Below are positions 1 to 7,883 of a DNA stretch of 64,000 bases, piece by piece. The notes under the pieces were generated by a model, which did no database searches, had not been told where the DNA came from, and saw only the letters and a program-made list of their open reading frames with translations. The stretch is from positions 1 through 64,000 of the forward strand of contig JAEZBX010000036.1 of assembly GCA_023412765.1 (NCBI GenBank). The letters run 5' to 3'. The DNA is from Bacteroidota bacterium. GTDB taxonomy: Bacteria; Bacteroidota; Bacteroidia; Cytophagales; Cyclobacteriaceae. The number at the start of each line of letters is the position of its first letter. The first letter of the stretch is position 1. A program made the translations under genes and the position numbers.

Positions 1-29
1 CTTCTTTTCTTTTCAAAAATAGGGTACTA

Positions 30-842
30 CTACATTTTCCTAACATTTCCACTCCCAGCCGAGTGGCTGTTCACCTTGTTGGGATTTCCCTTGTACCGAA
101 CGCTGCCGCTACCGGTAATATTTGCGTTCAATTCATTCTTAACATTGATCTCTACATCTCCGGAACCGGTAATCCGAACATCGCAGCTGTTAGTCTCCAG
201 GTCAGCAGCAAGGACTTTTCCCGAGCCGCTGATATTCGCTTTGACATTCGAAGCGACGCCGCTGGCTTCAATCTTGCCGGATCCGGAAACTCCGAAGTCT
301 GCGCGCCCTGACGCGTTCAAAGCAAGGGTCACCCTGCCAGAGCCGCTTACGTCACTATTGAAATTTTTACATTTGCCGCGAAGGTCGATGTTCCCTGAAC
401 CGGAGACGTCGCTTTCCATATCACCTGAAGCCTCGACTTCTATCCTCATATTGCCTGAACCACTGACATTCAGATCGATATCGTCAGCAACAATTTTGGT
501 TTCACCGATTAAGTCGCCGGATCCTCCAACACTAAGACCTTCAACATCCTTTACCGTGATGTAGATATTAACCTTTTCGTCGTTACCCCATCTCCAAAAT
601 TTTTCGTCCTCATGCTCAATCACCAGCCTTGATCCCTCGACTCTTGTTTCGATTTTTTCCAGAACATCTTTCTTACCCTCAATCTCCAGTTTTTGAGTTG
701 ATCCCTGTCTGAGATATAGTTTGCCGGGTACTCTGAAAGCAATTTTTGTGAAGGTGTTCACATTACGGGTTTCTGTGGTCTGCGCCTGTACCAGCGTTAC
801 ACATAACATTAAGACTCCAAAGGCGATGGCTTGTTTTTTCAT
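30..842 (-). CDS. Secreted DUF2807 (head GIN) beta-helix protein
   Basis: A 270-residue protein with a signal peptide (MKKQAIAFGV to about residue 21, ending VQAQ). I place the start at the ATG at 842 because the signal peptide begins there; the frame runs on to 899 but those residues look untranslated. Behind a short N-terminal part lies a regular array of about nine turns, each marked by a GSG motif (GGSGDL, SGSGNM, SGSGNI, SGSGRV, SGSGKI, SGSGKV, TGSGDV, TGSGSV, AGSGNV) every 18-22 residues, which is the hallmark of the DUF2807 right-handed beta-helix. Proteins of this family are common in Bacteroidota and are predicted to be periplasmic or surface proteins; the exact role is unknown. The last turn (GNVRKM) runs to the stop, so the protein appears complete. 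It is monocistronic and divergent from yigZ. Confidence 0.88.
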   Translation of the reverse strand: MKKQAIAFGVLMLCVTLVQAQTTETRNVNTFTKIAFRVPGKLYLRQGSTQKLEIEGKKDVLEKIETRVEGSRLVIEHEDEKFWRWGNDEKVNIYITVKDVEGLSVGGSGDLIGETKIVADDIDLNVSGSGNMRIEVEASGDMESDVSGSGNIDLRGKCKNFNSDVSGSGRVTLALNASGRADFGVSGSGKIEASGVASNVKANISGSGKVLAADLETNSCDVRITGSGDVEINVKNELNANITGSGSVRYKGNPNKVNSHSAGSGNVRKM

Positions 843-951
843 ATAAGTTGAATTGAATTTTCTTTTAAAACAGACATGGACGCCATTCAAAGGTTGCATC
901 CACCAAAATCTTTTTTATTTACTTTGACGAAATCCGCGCTCGACAGGTTGC

Positions 952-1569
952 ATGCAAACATTTTCATACCATACAATTGAAGGTCCTTCACAGGGTGTCT
1001 ACAAAGAAAAAGGTAGTAAGTTTCTTGCATTTGCGTATCCCGTGGATTCCGAAATCGAAATCAAGGAAAAGATTGACGCCCTGAAAAAAGAATACTTTGA
1101 TGCCCGTCACCATTGCTTTGCGTGGGTGTTGGGTGCCGATAAGGCACGATTCAGATCCTTTGATGATGGTGAACCGAATCATTCGGCCGGCGATCCTATT
1201 CTTGGCAAGATCAGGTCTGCCGGCCTAACTAATATTTTGGTGGTCGTTGTGCGGTACTTCGGAGGCGTTAAGCTTGGTGTTGGCGGTTTGGTGACCGCCT
1301 ACAAAACCGCTGCTGAGGACGCACTGTCAAACGCGCAGGTGATCGAAAAAGTCGTTACCGAACAGTTACAACTCACGTTTGAGTATGATATTACCTCAGA
1401 AATCATGCGTTTGCTCAAAGAAATGGACGTAACAATTCTTGGACAGGATTTTACGGACAGAACTAATTTGAAAATATCTTTTCCGCTTCAGGTGAGGGAT
1501 CAACTGCAATCACGTCTTGAACAGTTGAGGGCTATGGGAAAACCTGTTGAATGGGAATACATTGGATAG
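952..1569 (+). CDS. yigZ: YigZ/IMPACT family protein
   Basis: A 205-residue protein, the usual length for the YigZ (UPF0029/IMPACT) family. Residues about 15-125 form the IMPACT N-terminal domain, with the diagnostic block GEPNHSAGDPIL followed by VRYFGGVKLGVGGL; residues about 140-200 form the small ferredoxin-like C-terminal domain (DUF1949 type). Family members are linked to translation control: eukaryotic IMPACT binds GCN1, while the bacterial role is unsettled. The ATG at 952 gives a full-length N-terminus. The start lies about 110 bp from the divergent DUF2807 start, so the two promoters share this gap. A repeat tract begins directly after the stop. Confidence 0.93.
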   Translation: MQTFSYHTIEGPSQGVYKEKGSKFLAFAYPVDSEIEIKEKIDALKKEYFDARHHCFAWVLGADKARFRSFDDGEPNHSAGDPILGKIRSAGLTNILVVVVRYFGGVKLGVGGLVTAYKTAAEDALSNAQVIEKVVTEQLQLTFEYDITSEIMRLLKEMDVTILGQDFTDRTNLKISFPLQVRDQLQSRLEQLRAMGKPVEWEYIG

Positions 1570-1572
1570 CAA

Positions 1573-1672
1573 TAGGGAGTAGGGAATAAGGAATAAGGAG
1601 CGTACCACTTACCACTTACTACTTACTACTTACTACTTACTACTTACTACTTACTACTTACTACTTACTACT
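1573..1672. repeat. GGGAATAAGG words plus (ACTTACT)8 microsatellite
   Basis: From 1573 to 1600 there is a purine-rich run of GGGAATAAGG-type words. From 1614 to 1669 there are eight perfect head-to-tail copies of the heptamer ACTTACT, followed by a partial copy to 1672 and a degenerate ACTAACACTAACAC tail. The tract fills the 160-bp gap between yigZ and the MFS gene and lies in the probable promoter or 5' leader of the latter. A 7-bp unit outside a coding frame can alter spacing but not reading frame. Confidence 0.9.
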
Positions 1673-1730
1673 AACACTAACACAAATCCAAACACATACT
1701 ACTACAGCGAAAACCACTACCTTTCCGTTT

Positions 1731-2948
1731 ATGTCGAAAAAAAGAGCCGCACTGGGTTTCATCTTTGTTACACTATTAATTGATGTTATTGGTTTTGGAA
1801 TCATTATTCCTGTTGTTCCCAGTCTGATAAGCGAACTTGAAAACATTAGTATTCCTGAGGCGGCTTCTTATGGGGGCTGGATGGTCGCATCATTTTCCAT
1901 CATGCAATTTATATTTTCGCCTGTCCTCGGAAATCTCAGCGATCAATATGGGCGTCGGCCAGTGCTATTAATATCGCTCTTCGGATTTGGTCTCGATTAC
2001 CTGCTAACGGCTTTTGCGCCAACAATTACCTGGCTTTTTGCCGGTCGTATTATTGCTGGAATAATGGGAGCAAGCTTTACAACGGCCTCGGCATACATTG
2101 CAGATGTAAGCACACCAGAAAACCGCGCACAAAACTTTGGAATGATCGGTGCTGCTTTCGGTCTTGGATTTATTATCGGCCCGGCTTTGGGTGGCGTGAT
2201 TGCTAATTATGGCTTAAGGGCACCGTTTATCGCTGCGGCCATACTTACTTTTATTAATTGGCTTTACGGATATCTTATCGTTCCTGAATCACTTGATGCG
2301 GAACACAGAAGGAAGTTCGACTGGAAGCGTGCTAACCCGTTGGGCACGATGAAATTTTTTCTCCGATACAAAGTTATTCTCGGTCTAGTGGGCTCCATCG
2401 TGCTTATCTATATAGCTGCGCATGCTGTGCAAAGCACCTGGTCATATTATACGATGGAAAAATACTCCTGGAATGAGGATATGGTTGGCTATTCGCTGGC
2501 ATTTGTCGGGCTGATGGTGGCATTTGTCCAGGGCTGGCTAATTCGTTTCATCATTCCTAAACTTGGTCAGGAGCGTAGCGTATACGTTGGCCTTACCCTA
2601 TATTCAATTGGGTTCTTGCTTTTTGGAATTGCCACCCAGGGCTGGATGATGTTTGCGTTTTTGATACCTTATTGTCTCGGAGGAATTGCAGGGCCCTCTC
2701 TCCAGGGAATAATGTCAGGGCAGGTTCCTCCCAACCAACAAGGTGAATTGCAAGGAGCACTTACCAGCCTTGTAAGTATCACTTCCATTATTGGACCTTT
2801 GCTGATGACGTGGCTGTTCTATCATTTTTCCAAACCAGGTGCGGAGATTTATTTCCCAGGTGCAGCTATGGTTGCAGGTTCAATCCTGACGATTATCAGC
2901 GCGTTTTTAGCGCGTTTAAGTTTGAAGAGAAACGTAGGTGCCTCTTAA
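1731..2948 (+). CDS. MFS exporter, TetA-like (DHA1 family)
   Basis: A 405-residue polytopic membrane protein with twelve predicted hydrophobic segments. The first helix ([18 protein letters not shown]) and the loop [14 protein letters not shown] (MFS motif A, after helix 2) match the tetracycline/multidrug-proton antiporter branch. The second half starts near residue 205 after a cytoplasmic linker rich in charged residues ([14 protein letters not shown]). Substrate cannot be read from the sequence; TetA-like proteins in Bacteroidota are usually annotated as generic drug or metabolite exporters. The ATG at 1731 immediately precedes a typical MSKKRAA N-terminus. The stop codon overlaps the stop codon of the convergent response regulator by 4 bp, so no terminator fits between them. 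Confidence 0.9.
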   Translation: MSKKRAALGFIFVTLLIDVIGFGIIIPVVPSLISELENISIPEAASYGGWMVASFSIMQFIFSPVLGNLSDQYGRRPVLLISLFGFGLDYLLTAFAPTITWLFAGRIIAGIMGASFTTASAYIADVSTPENRAQNFGMIGAAFGLGFIIGPALGGVIANYGLRAPFIAAAILTFINWLYGYLIVPESLDAEHRRKFDWKRANPLGTMKFFLRYKVILGLVGSIVLIYIAAHAVQSTWSYYTMEKYSWNEDMVGYSLAFVGLMVAFVQGWLIRFIIPKLGQERSVYVGLTLYSIGFLLFGIATQGWMMFAFLIPYCLGGIAGPSLQGIMSGQVPPNQQGELQGALTSLVSITSIIGPLLMTWLFYHFSKPGAEIYFPGAAMVAGSILTIISAFLARLSLKRNVGAS

Positions 2949-3682
2949 ATACCAAGCACTGATTTTAATTTGAGGTAACCGCTCTTGCTCAAAGGTATTC
3001 TTGTCCCATTCTTGAGCAGACCGACATATGAATCCTTTTCAGAAGGTTCGATCTTCGTGAGTTGGGAAAGGGCAATAATATACGATCGGTGTACACGCAC
3101 GAACTGTGACGGGCTCAGACTTTGTTCGTAGAAGCTCATGGTCTTCTTTTTCAAAAACATTTCTTTAGTAGTAAAGATTTTCACGTAGTCATCGTACGCC
3201 TCGATGTAGAGAATATCATGAACAGGTACGATCTTGATGTTGCTTCCCTCTCTTACCACGATTCGGTTGCGCTCCTCCGGTTGGCTGATTTGGGCGTTCT
3301 CCCAGTTTGGCGCCTTCGGCTGTCGTTGTTCATGTTGTTGCAGCCATTTTGTTACCGCTTTGTCGAAACGATCCTTGCTGAAGGGCTTAAGCAAATAGTC
3401 AATCGCGTGTGAATCGAATGCTTTTATCGCATACTCGTCAAATGCCGTTGTAAAAATTACTGCCGGCGGCTGATCGATTAGCTCGAGCATTTCAAATCCA
3501 TTGATCTTTGGCATCTGGATATCTAGAAAGATCAGATCGGGTTTATGCTGGGCAATAGCTTTTACACCCTCAAATCCATCGTTGCAGGTTTGGAGTACCT
3601 GGAATTGTGGATAGCTCTGGAGGTATTCAGTGACAATGCTTTGAGCCAGTGGCTCGTCATCGATGATGATAACTTTGATCAT
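2945..3682 (-). CDS. LytTR-family response regulator
   Basis: A 245-residue two-domain regulator. The receiver domain (about 1-120) has the acidic pair in [11 protein letters not shown], the phospho-acceptor Asp in LIFLDIQMP, and the conserved Thr and Lys in FTTAFDEYA and YLLKPF. The C-terminal LytTR DNA-binding domain (about 145-245) carries the family pattern [20 protein letters not shown] and [12 protein letters not shown]. It is the last gene of an operon with the sensor kinase just upstream; start and kinase stop overlap as ATGA (3679-3682), implying translational coupling. It probably controls envelope genes, given the LiaF-like protein in the same operon (inference). Confidence 0.95.
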   Translation of the reverse strand: MIKVIIIDDEPLAQSIVTEYLQSYPQFQVLQTCNDGFEGVKAIAQHKPDLIFLDIQMPKINGFEMLELIDQPPAVIFTTAFDEYAIKAFDSHAIDYLLKPFSKDRFDKAVTKWLQQHEQRQPKAPNWENAQISQPEERNRIVVREGSNIKIVPVHDILYIEAYDDYVKIFTTKEMFLKKKTMSFYEQSLSPSQFVRVHRSYIIALSQLTKIEPSEKDSYVGLLKNGTRIPLSKSGYLKLKSVLGI

Positions 3683-4719
3683 GCGGGTTGCGGAATTTTC
3701 AGTTCGGTGGTGAAAATTGTTTCATTGTTGCGTGCTGATATCAGGTCATTTCGACTATACAGCAAATAGAGCCTGCGTTGTACAGATTTAAGACCGAATC
3801 CCGTACCAGGGCGAATCTGTGATGTTTCCGGGTCGAATGGATTTTCGATCGTTACATGCAGGTTGCCTTCGTTGTTGGTTGCTTTCAGTGAAATCGTAAT
3901 CTCGCCGATAGTATCATAAAGTCCAAACTTGATTGCGTTCTCCAGCAACGGCTGCAATAGCAGCAATGGAAGCTGCATTTTCTTTGCGTTATCGTCGACT
4001 ACAATCTCTGTTTTTAAGCGATGACCAAAACGAACCTTTTCAATTTCAAGATACAGGTTCAGGTGCTTGATCTCTTCCTCAAGTGAAACGAGCTGCTGAT
4101 CGTCTTTGCGAATCGTCCCGCGCAAAAAGTCGGAAAGTTCCTGAATCATTTGGCGCGCTTTTTCCGGCTTCGTAACCACCAAAGCGCTGATGGAATTTAA
4201 ACTATTAAACAGAAAATGTGGTTGCAGCTGCTGGCGTAAGGAAGACAACTCTGCTTCGCGAGCCAACTTTTCCATATTTATTTTTCTTTCTTCTATCTCT
4301 CTCTGCTCGCGCATGTAAAACCATGTCCACGTTACAAGAGTTATCATACTGATGATCAGCCAGCAAAAGAGGCCTCGTACTATGATTGTCTTCTCGAGAA
4401 AATTCGAATAATCACCTTCATCTCCAATGATCTGTAATGACAGCCAACGGATGAGGAAAACGCATGCAAGTGCAAGTCCGGTGCTCCAGGCAAGTCTTTT
4501 GATATCACGCGGATGATAATATCGCATACTTGATATCACAACATAACCTGCAAGTGCGAGCACAACGGTGGTGATACCTGCATCTTTTAAGGCCAACGTT
4601 AGGTTGAACCCTGTGTTCGTTATTACGAGCGTTTGAAGCATCATCCAAATGGACCACCATCCAAGATAGATAATGATCAATTGTCGTCCCGTGAAGCCTC
4701 GGCCTGAGTTGGGTTGCAT
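3679..4719 (-). CDS. LytS-type sensor histidine kinase
   Basis: A 346-residue membrane kinase. Four hydrophobic segments occupy about residues 10-140 with no large extracytoplasmic domain; a short coiled coil (EEERKINMEKLAREAEL) leads into the His_kinase domain with QLQPHFLFNSLNSISALV (phospho-accepting His) and an HATPase domain with LLLQPLLENAIKFG (N box) and GTGFGLKSVQRRL (G box). This is the 5TM/LytS architecture typical of Bacteroidota. Its partner is the LytTR regulator that overlaps it. The lack of a sensor domain suggests that a partner protein supplies the signal; the LiaF-like protein encoded first in the operon is the natural candidate (inference). Confidence 0.95.
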   Translation of the reverse strand: MQPNSGRGFTGRQLIIIYLGWWSIWMMLQTLVITNTGFNLTLALKDAGITTVVLALAGYVVISSMRYYHPRDIKRLAWSTGLALACVFLIRWLSLQIIGDEGDYSNFLEKTIIVRGLFCWLIISMITLVTWTWFYMREQREIEERKINMEKLAREAELSSLRQQLQPHFLFNSLNSISALVVTKPEKARQMIQELSDFLRGTIRKDDQQLVSLEEEIKHLNLYLEIEKVRFGHRLKTEIVVDDNAKKMQLPLLLLQPLLENAIKFGLYDTIGEITISLKATNNEGNLHVTIENPFDPETSQIRPGTGFGLKSVQRRLYLLYSRNDLISARNNETIFTTELKIPQPA

Positions 4720-4722
4720 CTG

Positions 4723-5064
4723 TTAATAAGACAATATAGAATTCTTCCGAAGGGTAATCGCCTTTTTATGAATGTAGTGAATATAGGATTTGGGCTCCTC
4801 CGTTTCATGGATCCTGGAGTATAATTCAATTCCATCCTCCAGATTGGATATCGGGATAATTTCAGCCACGTTAACGAACTCCCATTTTACTTCCTTCATA
4901 TTATCATTATAAAAGATGTCTTCTTCTCGAAGGCCAATGGTTCGGGCTTTATGAAAAGCTTCTTCCGTATTTTCGGCGGCTACAAGCCTAAGCTGCTCAT
5001 CAAATTGGTTAATAGTGGTTTCGGCAGCGATGTTGAAAACGATTTTTGTGATGTACCAATTCAT
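4723..5064 (-). CDS. DUF4288 domain protein
   Basis: A 113-residue soluble protein. I place the start at the ATG at 5064 (MNWYITKIVF), the canonical N-terminus of DUF4288; the upstream frame to 5100 adds only a hydrophobic stretch not seen in the family. The conserved features are the NWY/KIVF strand, the DEQLRLVAAENTEEAFHKA block and the VKWEFVNVAEI strand, a compact alpha/beta fold of unknown function. It lies 3 bp upstream of the sensor kinase start and 40 bp downstream of the LiaF-like gene, so it belongs to the same operon. No catalytic motif is visible. Confidence 0.8.
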   Translation of the reverse strand: MNWYITKIVFNIAAETTINQFDEQLRLVAAENTEEAFHKARTIGLREEDIFYNDNMKEVKWEFVNVAEIIPISNLEDGIELYSRIHETEEPKSYIHYIHKKAITLRKNSILSY

Positions 5065-5104
5065 AATAAATACTTCAAGAATGATTAAAACGATATACAT
5101 AATA

Positions 5105-5857
5105 CTAGAAGCTTCTTAAATCAATTCCTCCGAAAATGCAGGTACCTTTCAGAACGAGAGTCTTGGTGCCATCTACGATGGTTCCTGCCACCTGGCGTTT
5201 GTCCTCAAGACTTCCGAAGACGCAGACAAGTTCGTCGGTGAGAACCTTCCAATGTGGTGGGACGATTATCTTGGTTCCTCCAAACAATTGAACTACCTCT
5301 ATCGTTGCTGTGCCATTGATGTCGGCCTGTGTAAGATTAATTTCTACACCGCCAAATGCGCAAACACTTTCGCCTCCTCTGAAATCTTTTGAGATAATCT
5401 GCTTCTTATCACCACCAAATATGGTTACTGTTTCAAATGCGCTGTCAGAGAACGATTGAGCGTCACGATTTTCCCAATGTTTCCAATACTCCCCCTGATT
5501 GCGTCCGCGCGGTCGAAAGATCATGAACAAACCGATAGCGATAATCACAATTGGCCAGATGTATTGCCTGAGCTCAACATCAGGAACAAGGTGTTCCATT
5601 AAAAAAACTAACCCTATGCCTGTGGGTATCATCCAGCCTGGGTTGCGGAAATTGTGTCTAAACCCAATGTATAGGCCGATAGCGACAAGCAACATGGGCC
5701 ATGTAAAAAGCCAATATGGCATTTCTACACCGACCTGTCGTGCCAGGAGTAGGGCGCCGACAATCACGACAATCAAGCCTGCGATGGCTCGTCCACGATA
5801 ATGGCGGTTATTTATGTTGGAATTTTCGTTCCGATTATCTTTTGTCTGAAGTTCCAT
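5105..5857 (-). CDS. LiaF-like membrane protein (DUF5668 / cell-wall stress response)
   Basis: A 250-residue protein from the ATG at 5857 (MELQTKDNRNENS); the open frame continues upstream to 6109 through a repeat tract and is unlikely to be translated there. Residues about 15-120 hold four hydrophobic segments in two DUF5668-like hairpins, followed by a soluble C-terminal region with repeated short strands (VCAFGGVEINL, VQLFGGTKIIVP, LVCVFGSLEDKR, TCIFGGIDLRSF). This four-TM plus beta-repeat layout is that of LiaF/YvqF, a negative regulator of the LiaRS-type kinase in Firmicutes. Here it is the first gene of an operon with DUF4288, LytS and LytTR genes, which supports a role in sensing envelope stress (inference). 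Confidence 0.85.
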   Translation of the reverse strand: MELQTKDNRNENSNINNRHYRGRAIAGLIVVIVGALLLARQVGVEMPYWLFTWPMLLVAIGLYIGFRHNFRNPGWMIPTGIGLVFLMEHLVPDVELRQYIWPIVIIAIGLFMIFRPRGRNQGEYWKHWENRDAQSFSDSAFETVTIFGGDKKQIISKDFRGGESVCAFGGVEINLTQADINGTATIEVVQLFGGTKIIVPPHWKVLTDELVCVFGSLEDKRQVAGTIVDGTKTLVLKGTCIFGGIDLRSF

Positions 5858-5962
5858 TTTGAATGTTTTTATGTGAATAACGGGGAAATCACGCGTATTG
5901 GATACTAGTAAAAGGCGGGCAGAAAGCGGTGGTAGGTGAATGGAGGGTTGGGGGCGGTGAAG

Positions 5963-6026
5963 TCGGTAATTCGGTAATCGGTAATCTGGAAATTGGTAAT
6001 CTGAAAATTGGTAATCAGGTAATCGG
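5963..6026. repeat. GGTAATCGG-type degenerate short tandem repeat
   Basis: Six GGTAAT words start at 5965, 5973, 5980, 5995, 6010 and 6018, with spacings of 7, 8 or 15 bp, in the 5' gap of the LiaF-like gene. A second arm of TTAAC words lies at 6116-6138, so the layout resembles the two-arm intergenic elements elsewhere in this window, although here the two vocabularies match only loosely. The 5858-6156 gap contains nothing else recognisable. Confidence 0.75.
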
Positions 6027-6103
6027 TGTCTGTCTCGACGTGCCTGCCGCGAGGCTATTACATTACGTCTTAAATGAATTTCTTTTTTCCATCGTCCTTC
6101 GAT

Positions 6104-6138
6104 TGGCACACTCCACGATTAACTATTAACGTATAACT
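6104..6138 (+). repeat. 35-bp intergenic repeat, left copy beside IS110
   Basis: This 35-bp segment starts TGGCACACTC and ends TATTAACGTATAACT. It matches 7841-7875 at 32 of 35 positions in the same orientation. The two copies bracket the IS110 transposase and its leader. The TTAACGGATAAC core also occurs at 26686-26845. Confidence 0.85.
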
Positions 6139-6156
6139 CCTATATAACAAAAATTC

Positions 6157-7518
6157 TCAAGCCGCGTCCATTACTTCCGATTGAAGTTTTTTAAGTCGTT
6201 TTTGTAGTTTTTCGATCTCAATGAGTTTACGTTTTTGTCCGTTAGCAACCAATAGTATTGGATTGTATTCCTCTTTGCGGCTAATCATGTGGTAGATTGA
6301 TGTGGCGATTTTATCTGCTGTGGCTATGATTGCTTTTGCTGGACCTCCTCTGGTTTGTTTCCTACGAAAATAAGCGCCCAATTCCGAATGGGATGTTCGT
6401 AGGCTATTTGCCGCCACACGGAGAACTTGTCCTGCGTGGTGTTTAATCTTGCGAACTTTTTCGCTTTTTACTTTACCTCCGGTCTTTTCTGTGCTGGGAA
6501 CTACATTGAGCCAGGATTTAAAATGCTTGTCGGTCGGCCATCGATGCATATTAAATCCGGTTTCAGCAATAAAAGATAAGGCACTAAGTTCATTTACGCC
6601 TGGTATTGCAGTAAGGTTTACTCCTAATAAGGTTTTTAAGAAAGCGGTCGCATGAAAAGGGATTTGGTTTTTTGATGTCGTTCTTTTCCGACTCATCGAT
6701 TTATCAATGGTAATATCTTGATGCCCACCGCGAGAGATTATCATTTTCAGCAGATGTTGTTCAATTTGATGATCAGTCTTTCTAATTGTATGATTTAAAT
6801 AGTCATACAGTTGGAACTGTTCTGATAAAATAAATAGTTGGACATCATTCCAGTTTCCCTCTAATGATTTTTCCAGCGTTTCCCGTGAAGCCTTAATTCT
6901 TGGGTCTGCATGTAAAGCCAGTGCCGCCGGATTGCGCTCCCCCTTAAGAATCGCATCTACTATAGCTCTTCCGCTTTTACCATCGATATCACTAATGACA
7001 GTATGCACCTTTATGTTCATCAGTTCTAGTGCTTTCATTATGCGGTTGGTGCATTGAGATCGATTCTGGACAAGATTCTTTCGATATCGCATCAACTCGC
7101 GTAGCTCTCGGCTAAGAAGGTCAGGTTGAAAGCAAGGGCGAATGAGCCCACAAGTATGAAGTCGTTGAATCCACATGGCATCACTCTCATCATCCTTCCT
7201 CCCGCTTACACTTTTAATAGATCTGGCGTTTCCCACAATTACTTTGATCCCATGCTCTTCCAGAAGCAGATAAAGCTGCACCCAGTACACCCCAGTGCAT
7301 TCCATAGCAACAGTATCAATAGAATAATGGGAAACAAATTCAATAATTGACTTAAGATCACTAGTGAAAGTCCCAAAGGTGAGAACATTCTCTTCGCATT
7401 TTTCCGGACCAATTGCCACCACGATTTCCGAGTCACCGATGTCGATGCCTGCAGCATTGGGATTCACAGTGGCAAAGTTGCTCATCCTACTGCTTTTCTT
7501 CGTACTTTTACTATTCAT
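6157..7518 (-). CDS. IS110-family transposase (DEDD recombinase)
   Basis: A 453-residue protein, at the long end of the family. The N-terminal DEDD_Tnp_IS110 domain (about residues 20-180) shows AAGIDIGDSEIVVAI (first Asp), VAMECTGVYW (Glu) and a GRKDDESDAMW block (Asp pair). The C-terminal Transposase_20 domain (about 295-385) has LLGVNLTAIPGVNELSA, an HhH-like segment, followed by FKSWLNVVPSTEKTGGK, which holds the serine expected to be the nucleophile in the composite active site. A basic, leucine-rich tail (about 420-453) is predicted to be a coiled coil. No frameshift or internal stop is present. ATG at 7518. Confidence 0.95.
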   Translation of the reverse strand: MNSKSTKKSSRMSNFATVNPNAAGIDIGDSEIVVAIGPEKCEENVLTFGTFTSDLKSIIEFVSHYSIDTVAMECTGVYWVQLYLLLEEHGIKVIVGNARSIKSVSGRKDDESDAMWIQRLHTCGLIRPCFQPDLLSRELRELMRYRKNLVQNRSQCTNRIMKALELMNIKVHTVISDIDGKSGRAIVDAILKGERNPAALALHADPRIKASRETLEKSLEGNWNDVQLFILSEQFQLYDYLNHTIRKTDHQIEQHLLKMIISRGGHQDITIDKSMSRKRTTSKNQIPFHATAFLKTLLGVNLTAIPGVNELSALSFIAETGFNMHRWPTDKHFKSWLNVVPSTEKTGGKVKSEKVRKIKHHAGQVLRVAANSLRTSHSELGAYFRRKQTRGGPAKAIIATADKIATSIYHMISRKEEYNPILLVANGQKRKLIEIEKLQKRLKKLQSEVMDAA

Positions 7519-7830
7519 AAAGATTAGGGGTTAAAATCTCTGCGCCTTTTTTCGAAGCAAAAACAAACTCCTATACGGTGTCGAAAGCACCAATTAACAA
7601 AGTTGAACAGAAAAAAGAGCCAGTCTATTAATCGGCATACAAACCAAGTTAATCACGGCTTTGGCTGCGCAGAGGCCCCTAATTTAATTGGAAAGTGAAC
7701 AAGCGGAAAATGCAGAACAGAATAATCCAATGCGTGCTCTGCTTATTTTTTTCAAAGCTCAAAATGTCCAGCACGCACCCCTGTTATTTTCTAACAAAGC
7801 CAACGCAGATGGTAGGGTCTATTAACGATT
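7519..7830 (-). ncRNA. Candidate IS110 bridge RNA region in transposase leader
   Basis: This non-coding stretch lies 5' of the transposase, where IS110-group elements are known to encode the bridge RNA that pairs with donor and target DNA. It contains paired segments compatible with a folded RNA: CTCTGCGC (7538-7545) with GCGCAGAG (7667-7674), and GCGTGCT (7732-7738) with AGCACGC (7770-7776). A TCTATTAA word at 7624-7631 resembles the CTATTAAC words of the flanking repeats, as a target-binding loop might. Exact ends and loops are not determined. The rest of the gap to 7883 is the right 35-bp repeat and a short spacer. Confidence 0.42.
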
Positions 7831-7840
7831 GTCTTCTAAG

Positions 7841-7875
7841 TGGCACACTCTACAATTAACTATTAACGGATAACT
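7841..7875 (+). repeat. 35-bp intergenic repeat, right copy beside IS110
   Basis: Same orientation as the left copy at 6104-6138, with three substitutions in 35 bp. It ends 8 bp before the stop codon of the NarL-like regulator gene (minus strand), so it also forms that gene's 3' end region. Confidence 0.85.
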
Positions 7876-7883
7876 AATAACGG

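Larger units (their letters stand above)
6139..7840 (-). mobile_element. IS110-family insertion sequence (ends not fixed)
   Basis: The element comprises one transposase gene (6157-7518, minus strand) and about 320 bp of non-coding leader on its 5' side. IS110-family elements lack strong terminal inverted repeats and make no target duplication, so the ends cannot be read directly; I use the two flanking 35-bp repeats as outer limits. A long non-coding end on the 5' side of the transposase and a very short one on the 3' side is the layout of the IS110 group rather than the IS1111 group. The transposase is intact, so the element may be active. Confidence 0.7.

Noticed and set aside
76..564. 162-residue plus-strand frame inside the DUF2807 gene
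   Set aside because: It is antisense to the GSG repeat array and its SPEP-rich pattern is the mirror of that array; no domain is present.
5858..6109. N-terminal extension of the LiaF-like protein
   Set aside because: The open frame is a by-product of the GGTAATCGG repeats and would add a basic, repeat-derived stretch with no family support.
6104..7875. Flanking 35-bp repeats as a target-site duplication
   Set aside because: IS110 elements make none, and the copies are too long and already diverged; they fit a dispersed intergenic repeat.
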